DNA from: Burhinus oedicnemus
Taxonomy: Eukaryota; Chordata; Aves; Charadriiformes; Burhinidae
Length of the DNA: 64,000 nt
Reading direction: 5' to 3'
Assembly: GCA_008921705.1 (NCBI GenBank)
Contig: VFFE01007212.1
Coordinates: forward strand, 1,708,202 to 1,772,201
Part shown: one piece after another, positions 1 to 11,942 of the stretch
Layout of the letters: every line of letters begins with the position of its first letter
How positions within the stretch are numbered: the stretch's first letter is position 1
Notes under the pieces: generated by a model
The model's input: only the letters and a program-made list of their open reading frames with translations
Database searches by the model: none
What the model was told of the DNA's origin: nothing
Translations under genes and position numbers: made by a program

Positions 1-2739
1 ACAGCCATGGCATTGTCATTATTAGAGGACATTCACAGTTCTAAACTAGAAAGCAGGACTATGCAGGATAGTCAGTTAATCTGGACCTGGACTAGAATGA
101 GTATATCACAAGAGGCAAATATACCCTTCTGATTTTCCTGTCTTTCAGAGAGAATGCTCTTCAGACTTCCAAACTTTTCACTTTAAAAACGACTGACAGA
201 CACAGGAAGGAAAACAAATACGTTCTTATGGAATTTTTAGCACCTAGCATAAATATAGCTGGTGAGTTCCCGGGATCACCTAGCTCCGGGACCATTAAGA
301 GGAAAACGTGATCAAAGATAAAAGCACTCAAGAAGCTTAAAGATACAGTTTATGTGAAGTACAATTTACAATTTTTATTACACATATGAATTTGTTTACA
401 TGGAACATATGGTTATTTCTTTAGAAAATAATTTTAACATTAATTACAGTTACTCTGTCTGCTAGACTGTCTCACGTAGTTAGCATGAATGCTGCAAGAC
501 ATATTCAATATACTTAAGTATAACAGTAATTCCGTTTCAGTCCATTAAATCTCTGTACTGCTTTAAGATCAATATCAGAGCATGTAACTTCCACAGTCTT
601 TGGGGCATGAACAGATGTTATGTTGTGCCTTGAACCACACAGAAACTCCCAATCTTAGCTGTGACCTCTATGCAGTACCTTGATACAGTTACACTAGTAA
701 TACTTTTTTTTTTGTTGTTGTCAACAGTTGCATTAAGATTTATAAGGTTTATTCATGCTGCTATGTAAAAATGCTGACAAAAATTATTTTCCTGCTCTGA
801 AGAAATCTACATTTTATACTTGCATGTGTGTATTTCTTGAACATGAGATTGATCTGCTCAGGCATAGCCTCCCTTCAGGACAATATAAAATGGCACAAAC
901 CACACAATTATGTAGAAAAGTCCTTTTGAAGAAAATCTTTGAAGTGCTAAATATAAGAAATTTGACAATGCTTTCAAATTTATAGCTTCTACTTTGTCTT
1001 TTCAATTGCAATGCAATCCCCCAGCAGAGCACACTGGAAGAAACCATTCAGGATTCATTTCTCTGCAGGCATTTAAAGGTTCCTTAGAAGCAATTCATAA
1101 ACTCATTAAAATGTATACACGTTTCTCCTGCTGCTTAAGGAGATACTTGAAGTGGGGTTTTTTTTCCAAGCAAATTGCTACTGTTTTGTTAGTAACCTCC
1201 TATAACTATGCCCTGCAAATTGCATAGTGGGATTGAAAAAATCGGATTTCTGGCCAGTGCTTAGTTGTACTTAATTGAATTCAACTGGATTAGACACATA
1301 CAGGTTACATTCTTTTTGCCAGCAAGGCTCCATAACTGCAGTAGCGTGCACTGAGTGAAGTCTAGAAGGAAAGAAGGACATTTTGGAACAAAGGTTTGCT
1401 GGCACACAAATACCTAGCACAAAAATCTTAGCTTGTAGTGCTAGTGTATCAAAGAAAGATTTCTTTTTAAGTAATGGGAGACTGTTCTGAGAAACTGTAG
1501 AAATAAAACACACAGGTGAGAAACAGAAGAAAAAAGTGACTTAAGAATTGCCTTGAAAAGTCCCATATTTGTCTTTCTGTCAACTAAGTTTAAGGTTATG
1601 CCTGCCCCCCCCCCAAAAAAAAAAGAAAAAGCTCCTGAGCTCCTTGAATTGCATGCAGAAAAATGAAGGGCTAAAATCCCTAATTAGATAAAATTAAGCA
1701 GTACAAACTGCTTTTACAGTCTCTCACCAGCCAATAGATATTCACGCAGGAGAATTTATTAAAGACCTGTGGGAGTAAAAGAGTTGCTGACCAACACATA
1801 CACTAGCAAAACACATTTACTGGCTAGAATTCTTAACATGTACTGAGAATATATCTTATTCACCTTACTATGCAAGGAATGTAAAAAATTCACATGCACA
1901 TATATCACTATCTGGCTAATTAGAATCAGATACTGTTTTCCATCAATTCTAAAAAACAAGAAAAGATCAAATCCGTTACCATATGAAGCTCTTGTTTAAA
2001 GAACAGGAGCTCCCAGAGTAGTATGTGTACAGATGTATTCAGGAAATTAGTCTAAGTAACAGCCTTATACTATAATCTTAATACTGACTTTTAAAAACCC
2101 CAGAAGCTGAGCCACAGATCTATTTATTTTGCCAATCAGCTTCAGCCATGTGTCCATTAGGACAGCACATACACCACGCTTTAGCCAGAAAGGCTTTCTC
2201 CTTCACAAGCATCATGAACTCAAACTTCCCACTGTATTCCTTTACATAAAACCGTATTTGCAATCAACATTTGCCTCTTTTATGTGTATTTGTTTAAGAC
2301 AGTTTTTAACTATTCTGGTAGGCTATTTTGTCAGCTAATTTCAACGATTATATGTGTCCCCCTTACTTCATCTCCCTGTTTTACAGATGACATAAAATGG
2401 TTTCTAAACATTCTGCTTTTGCAGAAATATTTGTAGAACCTGCTTAGTACTGTTGACTTACGGACACGTGTAGCAAAGTCAAGAGGTTCTTCAGAAAACA
2501 GAAGCAAGACCATGAAGCTGAGCAAGACCTGTGTATGCTAAATACCTTAGGTTGACCCAAGCACCACCTAACCCTTACACGAAAAGTTTCTTCTCTTCTT
2601 TGGAAGCCAATTAACTTTACCCAGAGAGAGGAATAACTAACTTAACCATAACCGTTGCAACAGAAAAAGAAAGGGTTCGCTTTAAACTAATGAAACCCGT
2701 GTTTGCAACACTGCAGAAAGGCTTTAGCACACCCACTTT
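1..2739. other. AT-rich intergenic sequence, no gene seen
   Basis: No recognisable coding exon or repeat apart from a C/A-rich run near 1605-1630. If the island at 2740-4330 drives a minus-strand gene, this would be its first intron. One exon-like stretch on the minus strand (about 2463-2530: ACACAG acceptor, GTAAGT donor) was seen, but its protein is not recognised and one of its three reading phases has a stop. Confidence 0.6.
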
Positions 2740-4330
2740 TACGCGGGTCTCGGCGGAGACCTCTGCGGGGAGTCCAGCCGTAGGCTCCCAGCTGCTGGAG
2801 GCGCCTCCCTGGCCCGCCGCAGCCTGCCCGGCGGAGGGCTGCGACCCGGGGACGGACCGGCACCGTCCCGCCTGTCCCCCGAGGACAGAGGCGGAGGCTG
2901 GAGCCCCAGCCGATGGTCCCCGAGGCGGCCGGGCAGGACACTGCACGCACGGCTACCTCCAACAAGGACCTCCCCCCCGCCCTTCCCGAGATGAACTTCA
3001 GGCAAAGTTGTAACCCAGCTACTTGACCGTGGAACCCTCAAAACCAGCAGAAGGAGAAAACGCACGTCACCATGGAGTAAAATCAGGGAAAGCCAAAGGG
3101 AGCCCGGGGCGGGATGGAGGAGAGGGCGCACGGCGGGGAGGCTCCGGGGGCCGGGCCGGGCCATGCCGTGCCGCGCTCCCCGGCGGAGCCCGGGGCCGCG
3201 ACGGCCAGGGGGATGCCGGGGAGCCTCCCACCGGTACCTCAACCCGCGCTCCTCTCACCGGCCCCCTCGCCGGAGAGGCGGGCGGTGACCCGGGCCGCCG
3301 TTCTCCCTCAGCCTCTCCCCGCCGCGGGGCACCTCCACCCTGTCCCCGCGTGGGCTCGGCCCTTCGCCGGGGGCGGGTACCGGCAGCTCCGAGAGACTCT
3401 GTCCGGGCGAGACTCACCCTGTGCCTGCGGCTCCATGGCGCCGGAGGGGAGGTCTACCGTCCGCCGCGGACCCGCGGCTCTGGCAGCACTGACGGTCGGC
3501 GCCGGGCTGCCGCTGCCGTTCCCTTCCCCCGCGCCGCGGGGGCCGGGCGGGGCGGGCGGCGCCCCCTGGTGGCCAGGCACGGGCAGCGCCGGCACCGCCG
3601 GCACCGCTCACCTGGGGCCTCCCCCCGCCCCGGCCCGCTCGCTTCAGCGGCGCTCCCGCCGCTGAGGCGAGCGGGCCGGGGCGAGGGGAGGCCCCGGGGG
3701 ATGACGGCAAAGAAGAGCCCTTCGGGGAGGGGTGGGGGGGCAGAGGGTCGCCCGACCTGCTGCACTTTCGGCTCTGCCGGGGGCGGGCTGAGAGCCATCC
3801 TTGTCCTGCCTGCAAACCCCGGCTGGCTAAGGTGGCACCCGCTGTGGTTGCCAAGTAAGAGCATCGCGCCTGCCAGGGAGGTGTGGGCAAGGGGGAGCTC
3901 CTCTTCAGTGCCCTTCCCCCGCCCGCTGACCCACTGTACGGTCTCCCGCTGCTTTTAATATGGAAATCTAAGCCTAAATATTGGACTTGGAGGCAAGCGT
4001 ACAAGCAAAGCTTCCAGCTTAAGCGTCAAAAGGAGCAAAAGTAGGAGCGTTTACCTCCCCGGAGAAGCCTGTGATGTCCCAAGGACAAACCTTGTGTCGG
4101 TGGCCTTCCCGCGCAGCCTGGGCCAGCCCCTCAGCTCTGAAGCTGGCCCCGGCCCGCACCCGGCTTCCTCGGCTGCAGAGCTGTTCCTCGCCACCTCCCC
4201 TCGCCGCACCTCAGGCCAGGGCTGTCCCCCGCCGAGGGAAGGAGCTGGGGCTTCTCCCCGGGGACAGCAGGGAGCCCCAGGGCGCCGGCGGCAGCCAGCC
4301 CCCCGCCTGCCTGCTCTAGCCGCCGCACGG
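2740..4330. promoter_or_regulatory. CpG island, promoter of unidentified gene
   Basis: About 1.6 kb of strongly GC- and CpG-rich sequence with AT-rich flanks on both sides. It lies 32 kb upstream of RFX6 and has no recognisable coding exon. Such an island usually marks a housekeeping-type promoter. Its long open frames (311, 196, 183 and 167 codons on both strands) are low-complexity Pro/Arg/Ala/Gly text and are rejected as genes. The minus strand carries a Kozak-like ATG and GTGAGT/GTGAGC donors, which suggests a gene running left out of the window. In mammals FAM162B lies in that direction on the minus strand, but I see no FAM162B text here. Confidence 0.7.
3418..3436 (-). CDS. Candidate minus-strand first coding exon in CpG island
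   Basis: Reading the minus strand, a start codon in strong context (GGCGCCATGG) is followed by codons for MEPQAQ and then a consensus donor (CAGG/GTGAGTC). It would be a 19-base coding start leaving phase 1, with the 5' UTR in the island. A second good minus-strand donor (CCCCAG/GTGAGC) lies at 3611-3612 and could end a non-coding first exon. I could not find a convincing next exon in 1-3400, so this stays a candidate. It is too short to identify by homology. Confidence 0.22.
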
Positions 4331-4494
4331 TGAAGCAGATGCCAGAAGTGGACAAGCGTTTGGCTTACTTGAGTACCTGTGGGTTTCGAGTAGTACCCCC
4401 TGTGGTACATTCAAAGCAATTCTGACAGCGCCGATGCTGTCGTCTATGTTTAGCAATTTAGGTAAAGATGAAGTTTTTTCCAGTGCGTAGGTCT
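4326..4494 (+). repeat. Inverted duplicate unit, copy A (CpG-intact)
   Basis: This stretch at the right edge of the CpG island recurs as its reverse complement at 7608-7768. By hand alignment about 93% of aligned bases agree, with one gap of about 7 bases. Copy A has a small extra stem, GACAGC paired with GCTGTC, around 4424-4441, where copy B has the gap. Most differences are CpG in copy A against TpG or CpA in copy B. I do not recognise the unit as a known repeat or gene. It has short open frames on both strands but no clear coding signal. Confidence 0.75.
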
Positions 4495-4943
4495 GTATCC
4501 TACTGTTCACTGGAAGCTGGGGTGACGATACACAGTTCACAGAGCAGTGCGCATTTACTCTAGGTTTTGCTCGTACTGACATAACTTCCACACTTCGTTA
4601 CCCGTTCATGTTAACTTCACTTGTGGAAGGCTCCAGAATACTTGTTTTACCAATCCTGCATTTGCCATGGCTGATTATCCATATGGTTGTCAGTTACACG
4701 CCATACCTAATTTGTGTATAAGATACCACGGGATGCCTTCCAGGGCACACTGAGGACACATAGCTTCTCCAGGTCTGCAATACTAAAAACAACAAAGCAA
4801 GAGAGTGAAGGCAGACGAAGGAAGTATTGGACATTTGTTTGTGAAGCTATACAAACAGGTAATACCTTAGTTGAAGAAAAAAAAAATCCAAAAGAAAATT
4901 ATTATGCAGTGAGGTTCAAGAAAAAAGAACATTTATAGGTAGA

Positions 4944-5672
4944 TGTCTTGGTTTGAGGTAAAACAGGACCAATTTTGTTCAGTAACTTCACTTTTTAGCT
5001 AGGCCTCTTCTAACTGCTGAAATTAACAGCATGTTGTGCAGAAAACTGTTCGCTCTCAGAGTGATAAGACCCATGTTTATAGCTGATGCCAAGGAACGGT
5101 ATGCAGAGAGGCTCTTGCCTATCCTTGTTGCTATAACACCCAAGGGCAGCCAACTTTGTTACTTGCCCCATTGGAGGGTCGGAAGCGGAAAAGCACAGAG
5201 GGGTCACCCCTGCGGGGAGGAGCGGACAGGACAGGTGACCCAAAACTGACCAACTGGGTATTTCATCCCATCTGCCTCATGCTCAGTATAAAAGCTGAGG
5301 GATCAAAGGGTCAGCCCTCTTTCTTCAGTGGCTGGCGTCTGAGGAGGACTCTGTCTATTCATCTGCCTTTGATCCCGATCGTGAATCCAGATCCGGAATC
5401 CAGTTCCTATCCATTACTGAGTCCAGTCTGGGACTTCCCCAGTGCCTGCTGGTGATGTTATTGTCACCCCAGGAGCTTGATACAGTTTTGTATATATTTT
5501 ATTATTTTCTTTTTATTATTTTATTATTACTATTTCATTAAAGTAGTTTAGATCCTTCTAAACTCTTAAGTCTCTCTTTTTCTCCCTCTCTCCTGCCGCC
5601 CTTCGAAGTGGAGCAGGAGAGAGAGCATCTGTTGTTCCGCCTGATTGGGCCAATCCAGCCCAAACCATGACA
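4944..5672 (+). mobile_element. Solo LTR of an endogenous retrovirus with 5-bp TSD
   Basis: A 729-bp element that begins TGTCTTGGTTTGA and ends CCAAACCATGACA, so its ends form the usual TG...CA short inverted repeat. It is flanked by a perfect 5-bp direct repeat GTAGA at 4939-4943 and 5673-5677. Inside are a TATA box (TATAAAA, 5287-5293), a polyadenylation signal (ATTAAA, 5537-5542) and a polypyrimidine stretch before the 3' end. There is no internal viral sequence, so it arose by LTR-LTR recombination. A 5-bp duplication fits ERVL-like elements. Orientation is from the TATA and poly-A order. Confidence 0.9.
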
Positions 5673-5677
5673 GTAGA

Positions 5678-7607
5678 AAATAAGTTCTTTTCCTTAAAAT
5701 ATTGTAGAACATAGCAAAGTGTCAAATGTACTTATTTCTCAACTTTGCTTTTCTAACAAATTAGAAAACTAAGGCCAAAGCAGCCTTAATTTGTATACAT
5801 CTAATGATGTTTTTCTTTAGTATACACACACTGGTGGTTTTGAGTTTGAATTACTGTAAAACATGAATTATCATTTTTTTCTAGGCAAGCCTCTCTTCAT
5901 TGTGATTTGACATCTCCTTAGGCTGGAATTTACCCCTTACAAAAGCAGAACAGAGGTTGTCAGAAGAATGAATTCCTGTACTCATGTAATTTCAAATAAA
6001 GAGACATCCTACCGTGACAAGATTTGAGCTCAGAAATGCCATCAATTTATACATGAAAAAACCCAAACCCAAGTCCAGTCACAAATGCATGGAACAGCTG
6101 AGAAATTTGTCTCAACATATGAAACTATCAGTAAAATTAGAACATGTACTTTCCTGTAAATATAAGCAGAGGTTTTTAAAGCAGCCTAAGCAGCTTCTGT
6201 GAAGCATAATGAGAACTAAACACCCAATTTACTTACAGGGCTATAACAATATTAACAACACTGTTTATGTAGAAGTGTAATTAAAACTCTTACAGTGGCG
6301 TATGCTTTTCAAATTACTGAACAACAGAAAATTTTACTAAATTTTATTTATTCTTTACATTCATATATATTACTTATTTTTCCACACCAGAAATTCATTC
6401 TTCTGTAAAGAAAATCCAAGCAGTGTTTTACCTAGCAAGTATTGGCAAACAACAAAGCTAGTTCTACATTCAAGAGATCCATAAATATCTTTAGGGAAAC
6501 AAACCTATAATCTTTATGGGATCCATGTTTTACATGTTCATCTTATGGCATGTTACACAGGAAAAGAAATCAGTCATTTACGAGTTAATATTATTCTGTA
6601 ACATACAGTTAGGAAAACAGCATTTTAAAGGTAAATCTGATTAGAAAATTAATCCCATTGAAATTATATCATTTAATTGTAAAGTAGCTGATTCATTTTC
6701 TACTTAGAGTACAGCAGGAGCCATTGTCATATTGTTCCACATATATGTCTGATTTGGTAAGATTCCTCATTGAATTTGCCTTGTAAGAGATTTTCTTCCA
6801 CTTTTCTGTCTGAAGAGATTGACATAATTCAGACTTTGTTTTCTGTCTTGAAAGGTCTTGATCAGGTTGTAGCAGCTTAGTTGTTGCCTGAGAAAGGTCA
6901 TTGTCTCTCCCATCATGCTGGAATTAAAGACAGTTGGGGTTTTTTTGTTTGTTTTTGTTTTTTTTAAGAGGTCAGAATAAAACAGAAGCCAAATCATACA
7001 ATTTTTGAAATACTTATGTATTACTGTGCACTTCAGATTACACTATTTTCACAATACAACAGTAAAAGGCATTAAATAAATTTATTATGTTTATGGCATT
7101 ACACTGACTGGTTTTTTGTCCTCCAACACAAAAGCGACACCATTCAATCTAGTGTTAGACTTCAGTGGATTTCTCTGTGCTTGTAGGGAGTAAGTACGTG
7201 CATTCTGCAGATAGAGATTAAGGCAGGATTCTGCATGGTGCTGAGTATCCTAAGCTTTTATTAAATTTCCATGGAAAACAATGAGGAAAAACTGTGCTGA
7301 ATAACTCACATAAGTGCAAACAGTCTAAGAACTACGACATATCAGTGGAAATTGTTGGTATTACTGAACTGTTGGTATTGGTATAGTTGGTATTGAGGTA
7401 TTACTGAAATTTTGAATAGCTGAGTACAGGTCTTTTCTATATGTTTAACAATGGCAGGTACCAAATATAAAACCAAAACATTTTCCATTTGGGGGGCAAA
7501 AACCAGAGAAGAGGAACCCGTAACTGTGGTTTCTGAGATACTGTGTCTGGATGTCATATGCTGAAGGGACACATGCTTTTTTCAGAGGAGCCTGAAATCT
7601 TTGAAAG
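5678..7607. other. AT-rich sequence, no gene seen
   Basis: No coding signal. It holds T-rich runs near 6940-6965 and an irregular run of GTTGGTATT units at about 7353-7400. Confidence 0.6.
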
Positions 7608-7768
7608 AGACCCATGCACTGGAAAAAACTTTGTCTTTACCTAAATTGCTAAATATAGAGGTCAGCTGTCAGAATTGCTTTGAATGTACCACAGGGGGTA
7701 CTACTTGAAACCCACAGGTACTCAAGTAAGCCAAATACTTGTTCACTTCTGGCATCTGCTTCATCGTG
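7608..7768 (-). repeat. Inverted duplicate unit, copy B (CpG-decayed)
   Basis: Reverse-complement partner of 4326-4494. It has lost CpG sites at several places where copy A keeps them (CGG to CGA, AGCG to AGTA, TCG to TCA, GCG to GCA), as expected for a copy that left an unmethylated island and was methylated afterwards. There is no poly-A tail or obvious target duplication at its edges, so the copying mechanism is unclear. Confidence 0.75.
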
Positions 7769-8054
7769 ATGCTGTTACACCTGGTGTAAGGTAGGTCTGT
7801 TTGCCTTTTGGGGCCACACACACACAGTGTAAACTCATGTGCAACACCAGTGGGGGGAGTAACATCATCCTTCCATTTCTTTGCTAACTTGTGGCCTCAA
7901 ATTAAGGATGACTTTGAAGGAGACTGGCTGGAGAATGAATGGGAGGATCTCTACACACTTAAAGTCTTTCTTCAGTTTATATTTGTCTAGCCGGTCCTTC
8001 ATTTAAATCGTTTTACTATATATTTATATCAATAAATATTTCCTTCTTCCAGTA

Positions 8055-8228
8055 TGTGGAGCTATTGGAACTGCAGGCACAGTAACTAACATTTCACTTG
8101 AGCCTGCTTTAGATGACAGACCCAACAGGGCTTTTTCATATGGAGCACGGGACTGTGAAGACTTAGTTGCTGCTTACCACCAAGGCATACTGGCTCACTG
8201 TGAAGAGAATGAGTCCGTGACAAAATAG
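8055..8228 (+). pseudogene. Coding-like segment of unknown identity, with stop
   Basis: After a strong acceptor-like sequence (TTTCCTTCTTCCAG, ending at 8052), a 57-codon frame reads CGAIGTAGTVTNISLEPALD and goes on through FSYGARDCEDLVAAYHQGIL to a TAG at 8226. The mixed, non-repetitive composition looks like real protein. Just upstream (about 7890-7982) another frame reads IKDDFEGDWLENEWEDLYTL. I do not recognise either. They may be exons of an unknown gene, a decayed gene or chance. No good donor is seen after the first piece. Confidence 0.25.
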
Positions 8229-11200
8229 ATGAGACTGGAAATGTAGAGAGTTAAAATCCACCATTTGACAGAGTGTGGTACAGGGTGGCCAAAGATAATA
8301 CTATTTTAGAAAAATGGGGATGAATTTAATTTAAAGAAAAGTATTTCAAGGGGGTGGGGGAGGACATTATGAAATGGATTTTAGTGAGCTAGATTAGGCA
8401 TGGTTTTGAAAATAGTACCTGGAGCTGGATGTCATGCCAGGCCCGCGGTGGAAGACAACAATTCTAACCGATAAAAAGGCCTGAAGAGGTTGCTCTTTAG
8501 TGATTTAATCTGACTTTGAAATTTTACATTTCCACTTTTATATGCAGGTTTGCATGATTCTGAAACTACTTTCCAAATTATCTTAATGGTCCGATGATGA
8601 AGTATTTGAATAGTTTCTTTTTTTCCTACCATGAAGTGTTTTTTTCTCCAGTGGTAACTAACAGAATGTAAGAATGAAGATACAAACCTTGTGTGGTTTT
8701 TGAAGTTATGTTTCAATGCTTGGCATTGCTAAGCATGCTTAGCATGCTCTGTGATGGAATCATGTGCAGAAAATTATTTTCTTCTTATTAGTATGAATTA
8801 AAAATGTCTGCCTGATTCTTCCACAGCTCAGTTTTCCTTCAAATGTCCTGACTTTCTCATAACAGGGACCTGTGGTACTGAACTTCATATCAGCTATCTG
8901 GCATTGATCACTGTGCTCCTAATCTCAGGAGAAATTTAGCAGCTGGTCGCAGCTGCAAATGCTGCATAGAGAATCTGGATCAAGATCTTTATCTGATGCC
9001 AACTGACATCTTTATTATAACCAATAAAGTTCTGATTAGCCACTGTGGTAGTCTTTGATAAATATATAACATGACACTCAGTGACAGAGTACTACGACAA
9101 CTCACAGAGAGCATTTAGATTATTTAGAAGTGAAATAAATATTTTTTTCCATTACTGAACATATTTCTCACTGTCCTATCAATGGAAAGTGTCTCTTCCC
9201 TTCCCTCTCAAACTTTTCTCCAGTTTGTCTGGGATGAAAAGGGATAATGTAAGGTGAACAATGAGGCTGAGCAAGGGGGAAGGCACACCAGACAGTTCAC
9301 TAGAATCCAATAAAACAGAGAAAGAGAATATGAAGGTTGGCTCACAGATGAAGTGATTGCATAGAAGCAAGTAAATTGTAATCTTCATTTCTAATTTTGG
9401 GCCAGGGAACTGGGGAAGTTTATTGTAATATATTGCTGAAATACTGACGGACAACACCAGAAGCTTGGGAGACTTTTGGGAAGAAAACCTATGACCCACA
9501 AAAGCTGTCATTTTTGCCAGTAGGCACCAAAGTGCCTACAATTTATTGGAAAAAAGAAGCTCAGGAATCTTCCAGGGCTGTGGAAAATTGTATTAAAAAC
9601 GTTTATACTGATATGAATGGACAGTAAATGTGAATGCATGAGAGCAAAATACCAGCAGGAGAAGGGCTATTAAAACGGCATGTGCTGCTGACAGCTATAG
9701 GTGGCAGGTCTGAAATGGAGACAATGAATAAATCCTGGGGACCCACAGAGGCTAGACAAGATAGAGAGATAAATCACAGTCATTTCCTGAAAGGTGTGAT
9801 AAGAAACATCCCAAGCCAGCGTGTCCTAAGAAGAACCCAGGAAGTGTGGGGAGGGGCTCCAAACCTGATGCCTCTTGTCCCCCATGTCATGGCAAGCAAT
9901 CTTGGACAGGCTGCCTGGACATAGTGCCTTAGTGCCTGAATGCTCAGCAAACTGCTTACACACATCCTGGTGTTTGTGGATATCACAGTGCGATGGACTG
10001 AAATCAGTCTATTTTAAAAGAAATTAATCTTTCCTTCCTGTAAGGTGTTGCTATGTTGTTGCTACAGTGTTGAGACTATTTCCTACAGGGCAGTTCAGTA
10101 GTCATTATGCTTTTAGGACATTCTAAAGGCTATGTATACTACAATAAGCAATTCAACATTCATTCATATAATTATAACTTGTGAGATGAAATACTCTATT
10201 TGTCAAAATAAAGGGTCATCTCTCATGTTAAATTACAAAAGAAACTCAGCATTTCTCAGTGTGGGTTCATGCCACCCTGACACAGAGCTCTGGAGTGGTT
10301 CAGATGAACTGCAACCACAGGAGCTGAGTTGAATCCCTCATGGCATCTTTCAGCACCAGATGGCGTATGACTAAACTTAGATGTCTAAGTGTAGGAAGGC
10401 AATTAAAATGCCTAAACATATATATATATATAGAACCATTTTAGGTGTCCCAGAAGACCTGAGATACCCACATCAGCTGGCATGTATGACACAGGATCTG
10501 TGGGAAATCTGTGAAGTGTCATCTGGGACAGGCGGGATGCCTTAGGATATCTAAAATACTACTAGACATTTAACTTTAAGCACTTGAATTATTCTGTATG
10601 GAGAGCATTCAGTTGCCTACAGACAAACATCCAGTGTCACTTGAGAGTTCCTGGTGGGTCTGAGACATCTCAGCAGAGCAGAGAGGTGCAGCATAGCCCT
10701 GATGTCATGTCTGCGCTGCTCTGGAGCAGCAGCTCCAGAACAGGTGAGGCTCCTTGTGATACCCAAAGTGACAGGGCAGAGCCTGTTTTCAGACAACTGA
10801 ATCCTGCTCTGAGCAGCTAGATGTGAGCTAAACGTCTGTAGATCGAGTCACTGTTAATATGTACTTAATGCCATGCTGTGTTTGGAGAACTGTTGCATAC
10901 TCACCAAGTCTGTATGCCACTGTGCATCCACCTCTACTACCGTCACCTTGCTTTTAAAGGACATTCTTGCCACCCTGCCTAAGCTGTAAGTGTTCTGGTT
11001 TGTAAGTCAGGTTGCCACTAGGCTTTTGTTCAGAACAGCAAGTAACCTTTTAGCAGCTTCAAAAAGCAGATTTTTACCACCAAAGCTTCCCACCTCCCCA
11101 AGAGCATAGTAAATACCTTTCCACAGAACTGGTGGCATAGACATGCCCATTGACACATTGCTACTACGTGCATCAGAAATGAAACACTGGACAATCAATT

Positions 11201-11599
11201 TAACTCATGCAGACAAAAACTTTGTACAAGGTCATTGACCCAAGGATAAGGAAAGAGACATAGCCTCAGCCTGCACCTTGTAATAGACTCCCAGGTAGCT
11301 CTAAGTTCCCCCACAGCTGTGGGCAGAGAGAGGTCCCTTCCACCTACCACCCTCTGTGAAACTTGAAAGTGTAATTTCTAACTCACAGGCCTATCAGCTG
11401 GTTCTGCTGGTTCACCTGGTCTCTTTTTGCAATCCCTTTGGAGCTGCTCCGTGTTGTCCCCATGCACATGTTCTTCGATGACATTTTGTTCGGGTTTTCC
11501 ATTTTTGCAGACAGCATTGCCTGTGTCCCACAGCACCATGCAAATCCTGGAGGCAAACCCCCAGCAACACTGCAAGCATCAAGTACTTACACCCAGTGG
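8229..11599. other. Intergenic, no gene seen
   Basis: Only short chance frames. Small structures: a perfect 16-bp palindrome GCTAAGCATGCTTAGC at 8728-8743, an 8-bp stem GTAGGCAC/GTGCCTAC near 9520-9539, and a short TA run near 10420. Confidence 0.6.
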
Positions 11600-11942
11600 T
11601 AAGATCCCTCCTGAGTCTCCAGGCTGAACAGTCCCAGCCTTCTCCGCTTTACCTCAAATGACAATCTCTCAATCATCTTCATGGCCCATTGCTGGACTTG
11701 CGCCAGTATGTCCATGTTTGGCCAAAACTGGACCCAGCACTCCAGATGTGTCCTCACCAGTGCTGAGCAGAGGGGAAGGGTCACCTCCCTCGACCTGCTG
11801 GCAGCACTCTGCCTCATGCAGCCCAGTTGCACCGCTGGTAACTGGCCTCCAGCTGGGCTTCGTGCTGCTGATCGCAGCTCTGAGCCTGGCAGTTCAGCCA
11901 GTTTTCAGTCCACCTCTCTGCCCATTTATTTAGTTATCTGCC
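11600..11942 (-). mobile_element. CR1 LINE fragment, internally deleted
   Basis: Minus-orientation CR1 text typical of bird genomes: the region around CTCCAGGCTGAACAGTCCCAG, then GGCCCATTGCTGGACTTG, CTGGACCCAGCACTCCAG and GTCCTCACCAGTGCTGAG. From about 11835 it jumps to a different, more 5' part of the element (TTCAGCCAGTTTTCAGTCCACC), so a block of the RT-coding region is missing. No intact frame. Confidence 0.8.

Noticed and set aside
2463..2530. Minus-strand exon-like stretch with ACACAG acceptor and GTAAGT donor
   Set aside because: The peptide in the open phases is not recognised, the phase expected from the 3418-3436 candidate hits a stop, and isolated splice-site matches are common by chance.
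3023..3958. 311-codon plus-strand open frame
   Set aside because: Low-complexity Arg/Gly/Pro/Ala text within a CpG island; overlapping frames of similar length occur on both strands, so freedom from stops is a GC effect.
8728..8743. 16-bp perfect palindrome
   Set aside because: Isolated, short, and expected at some rate in 64 kb; no gene or element nearby gives it meaning.
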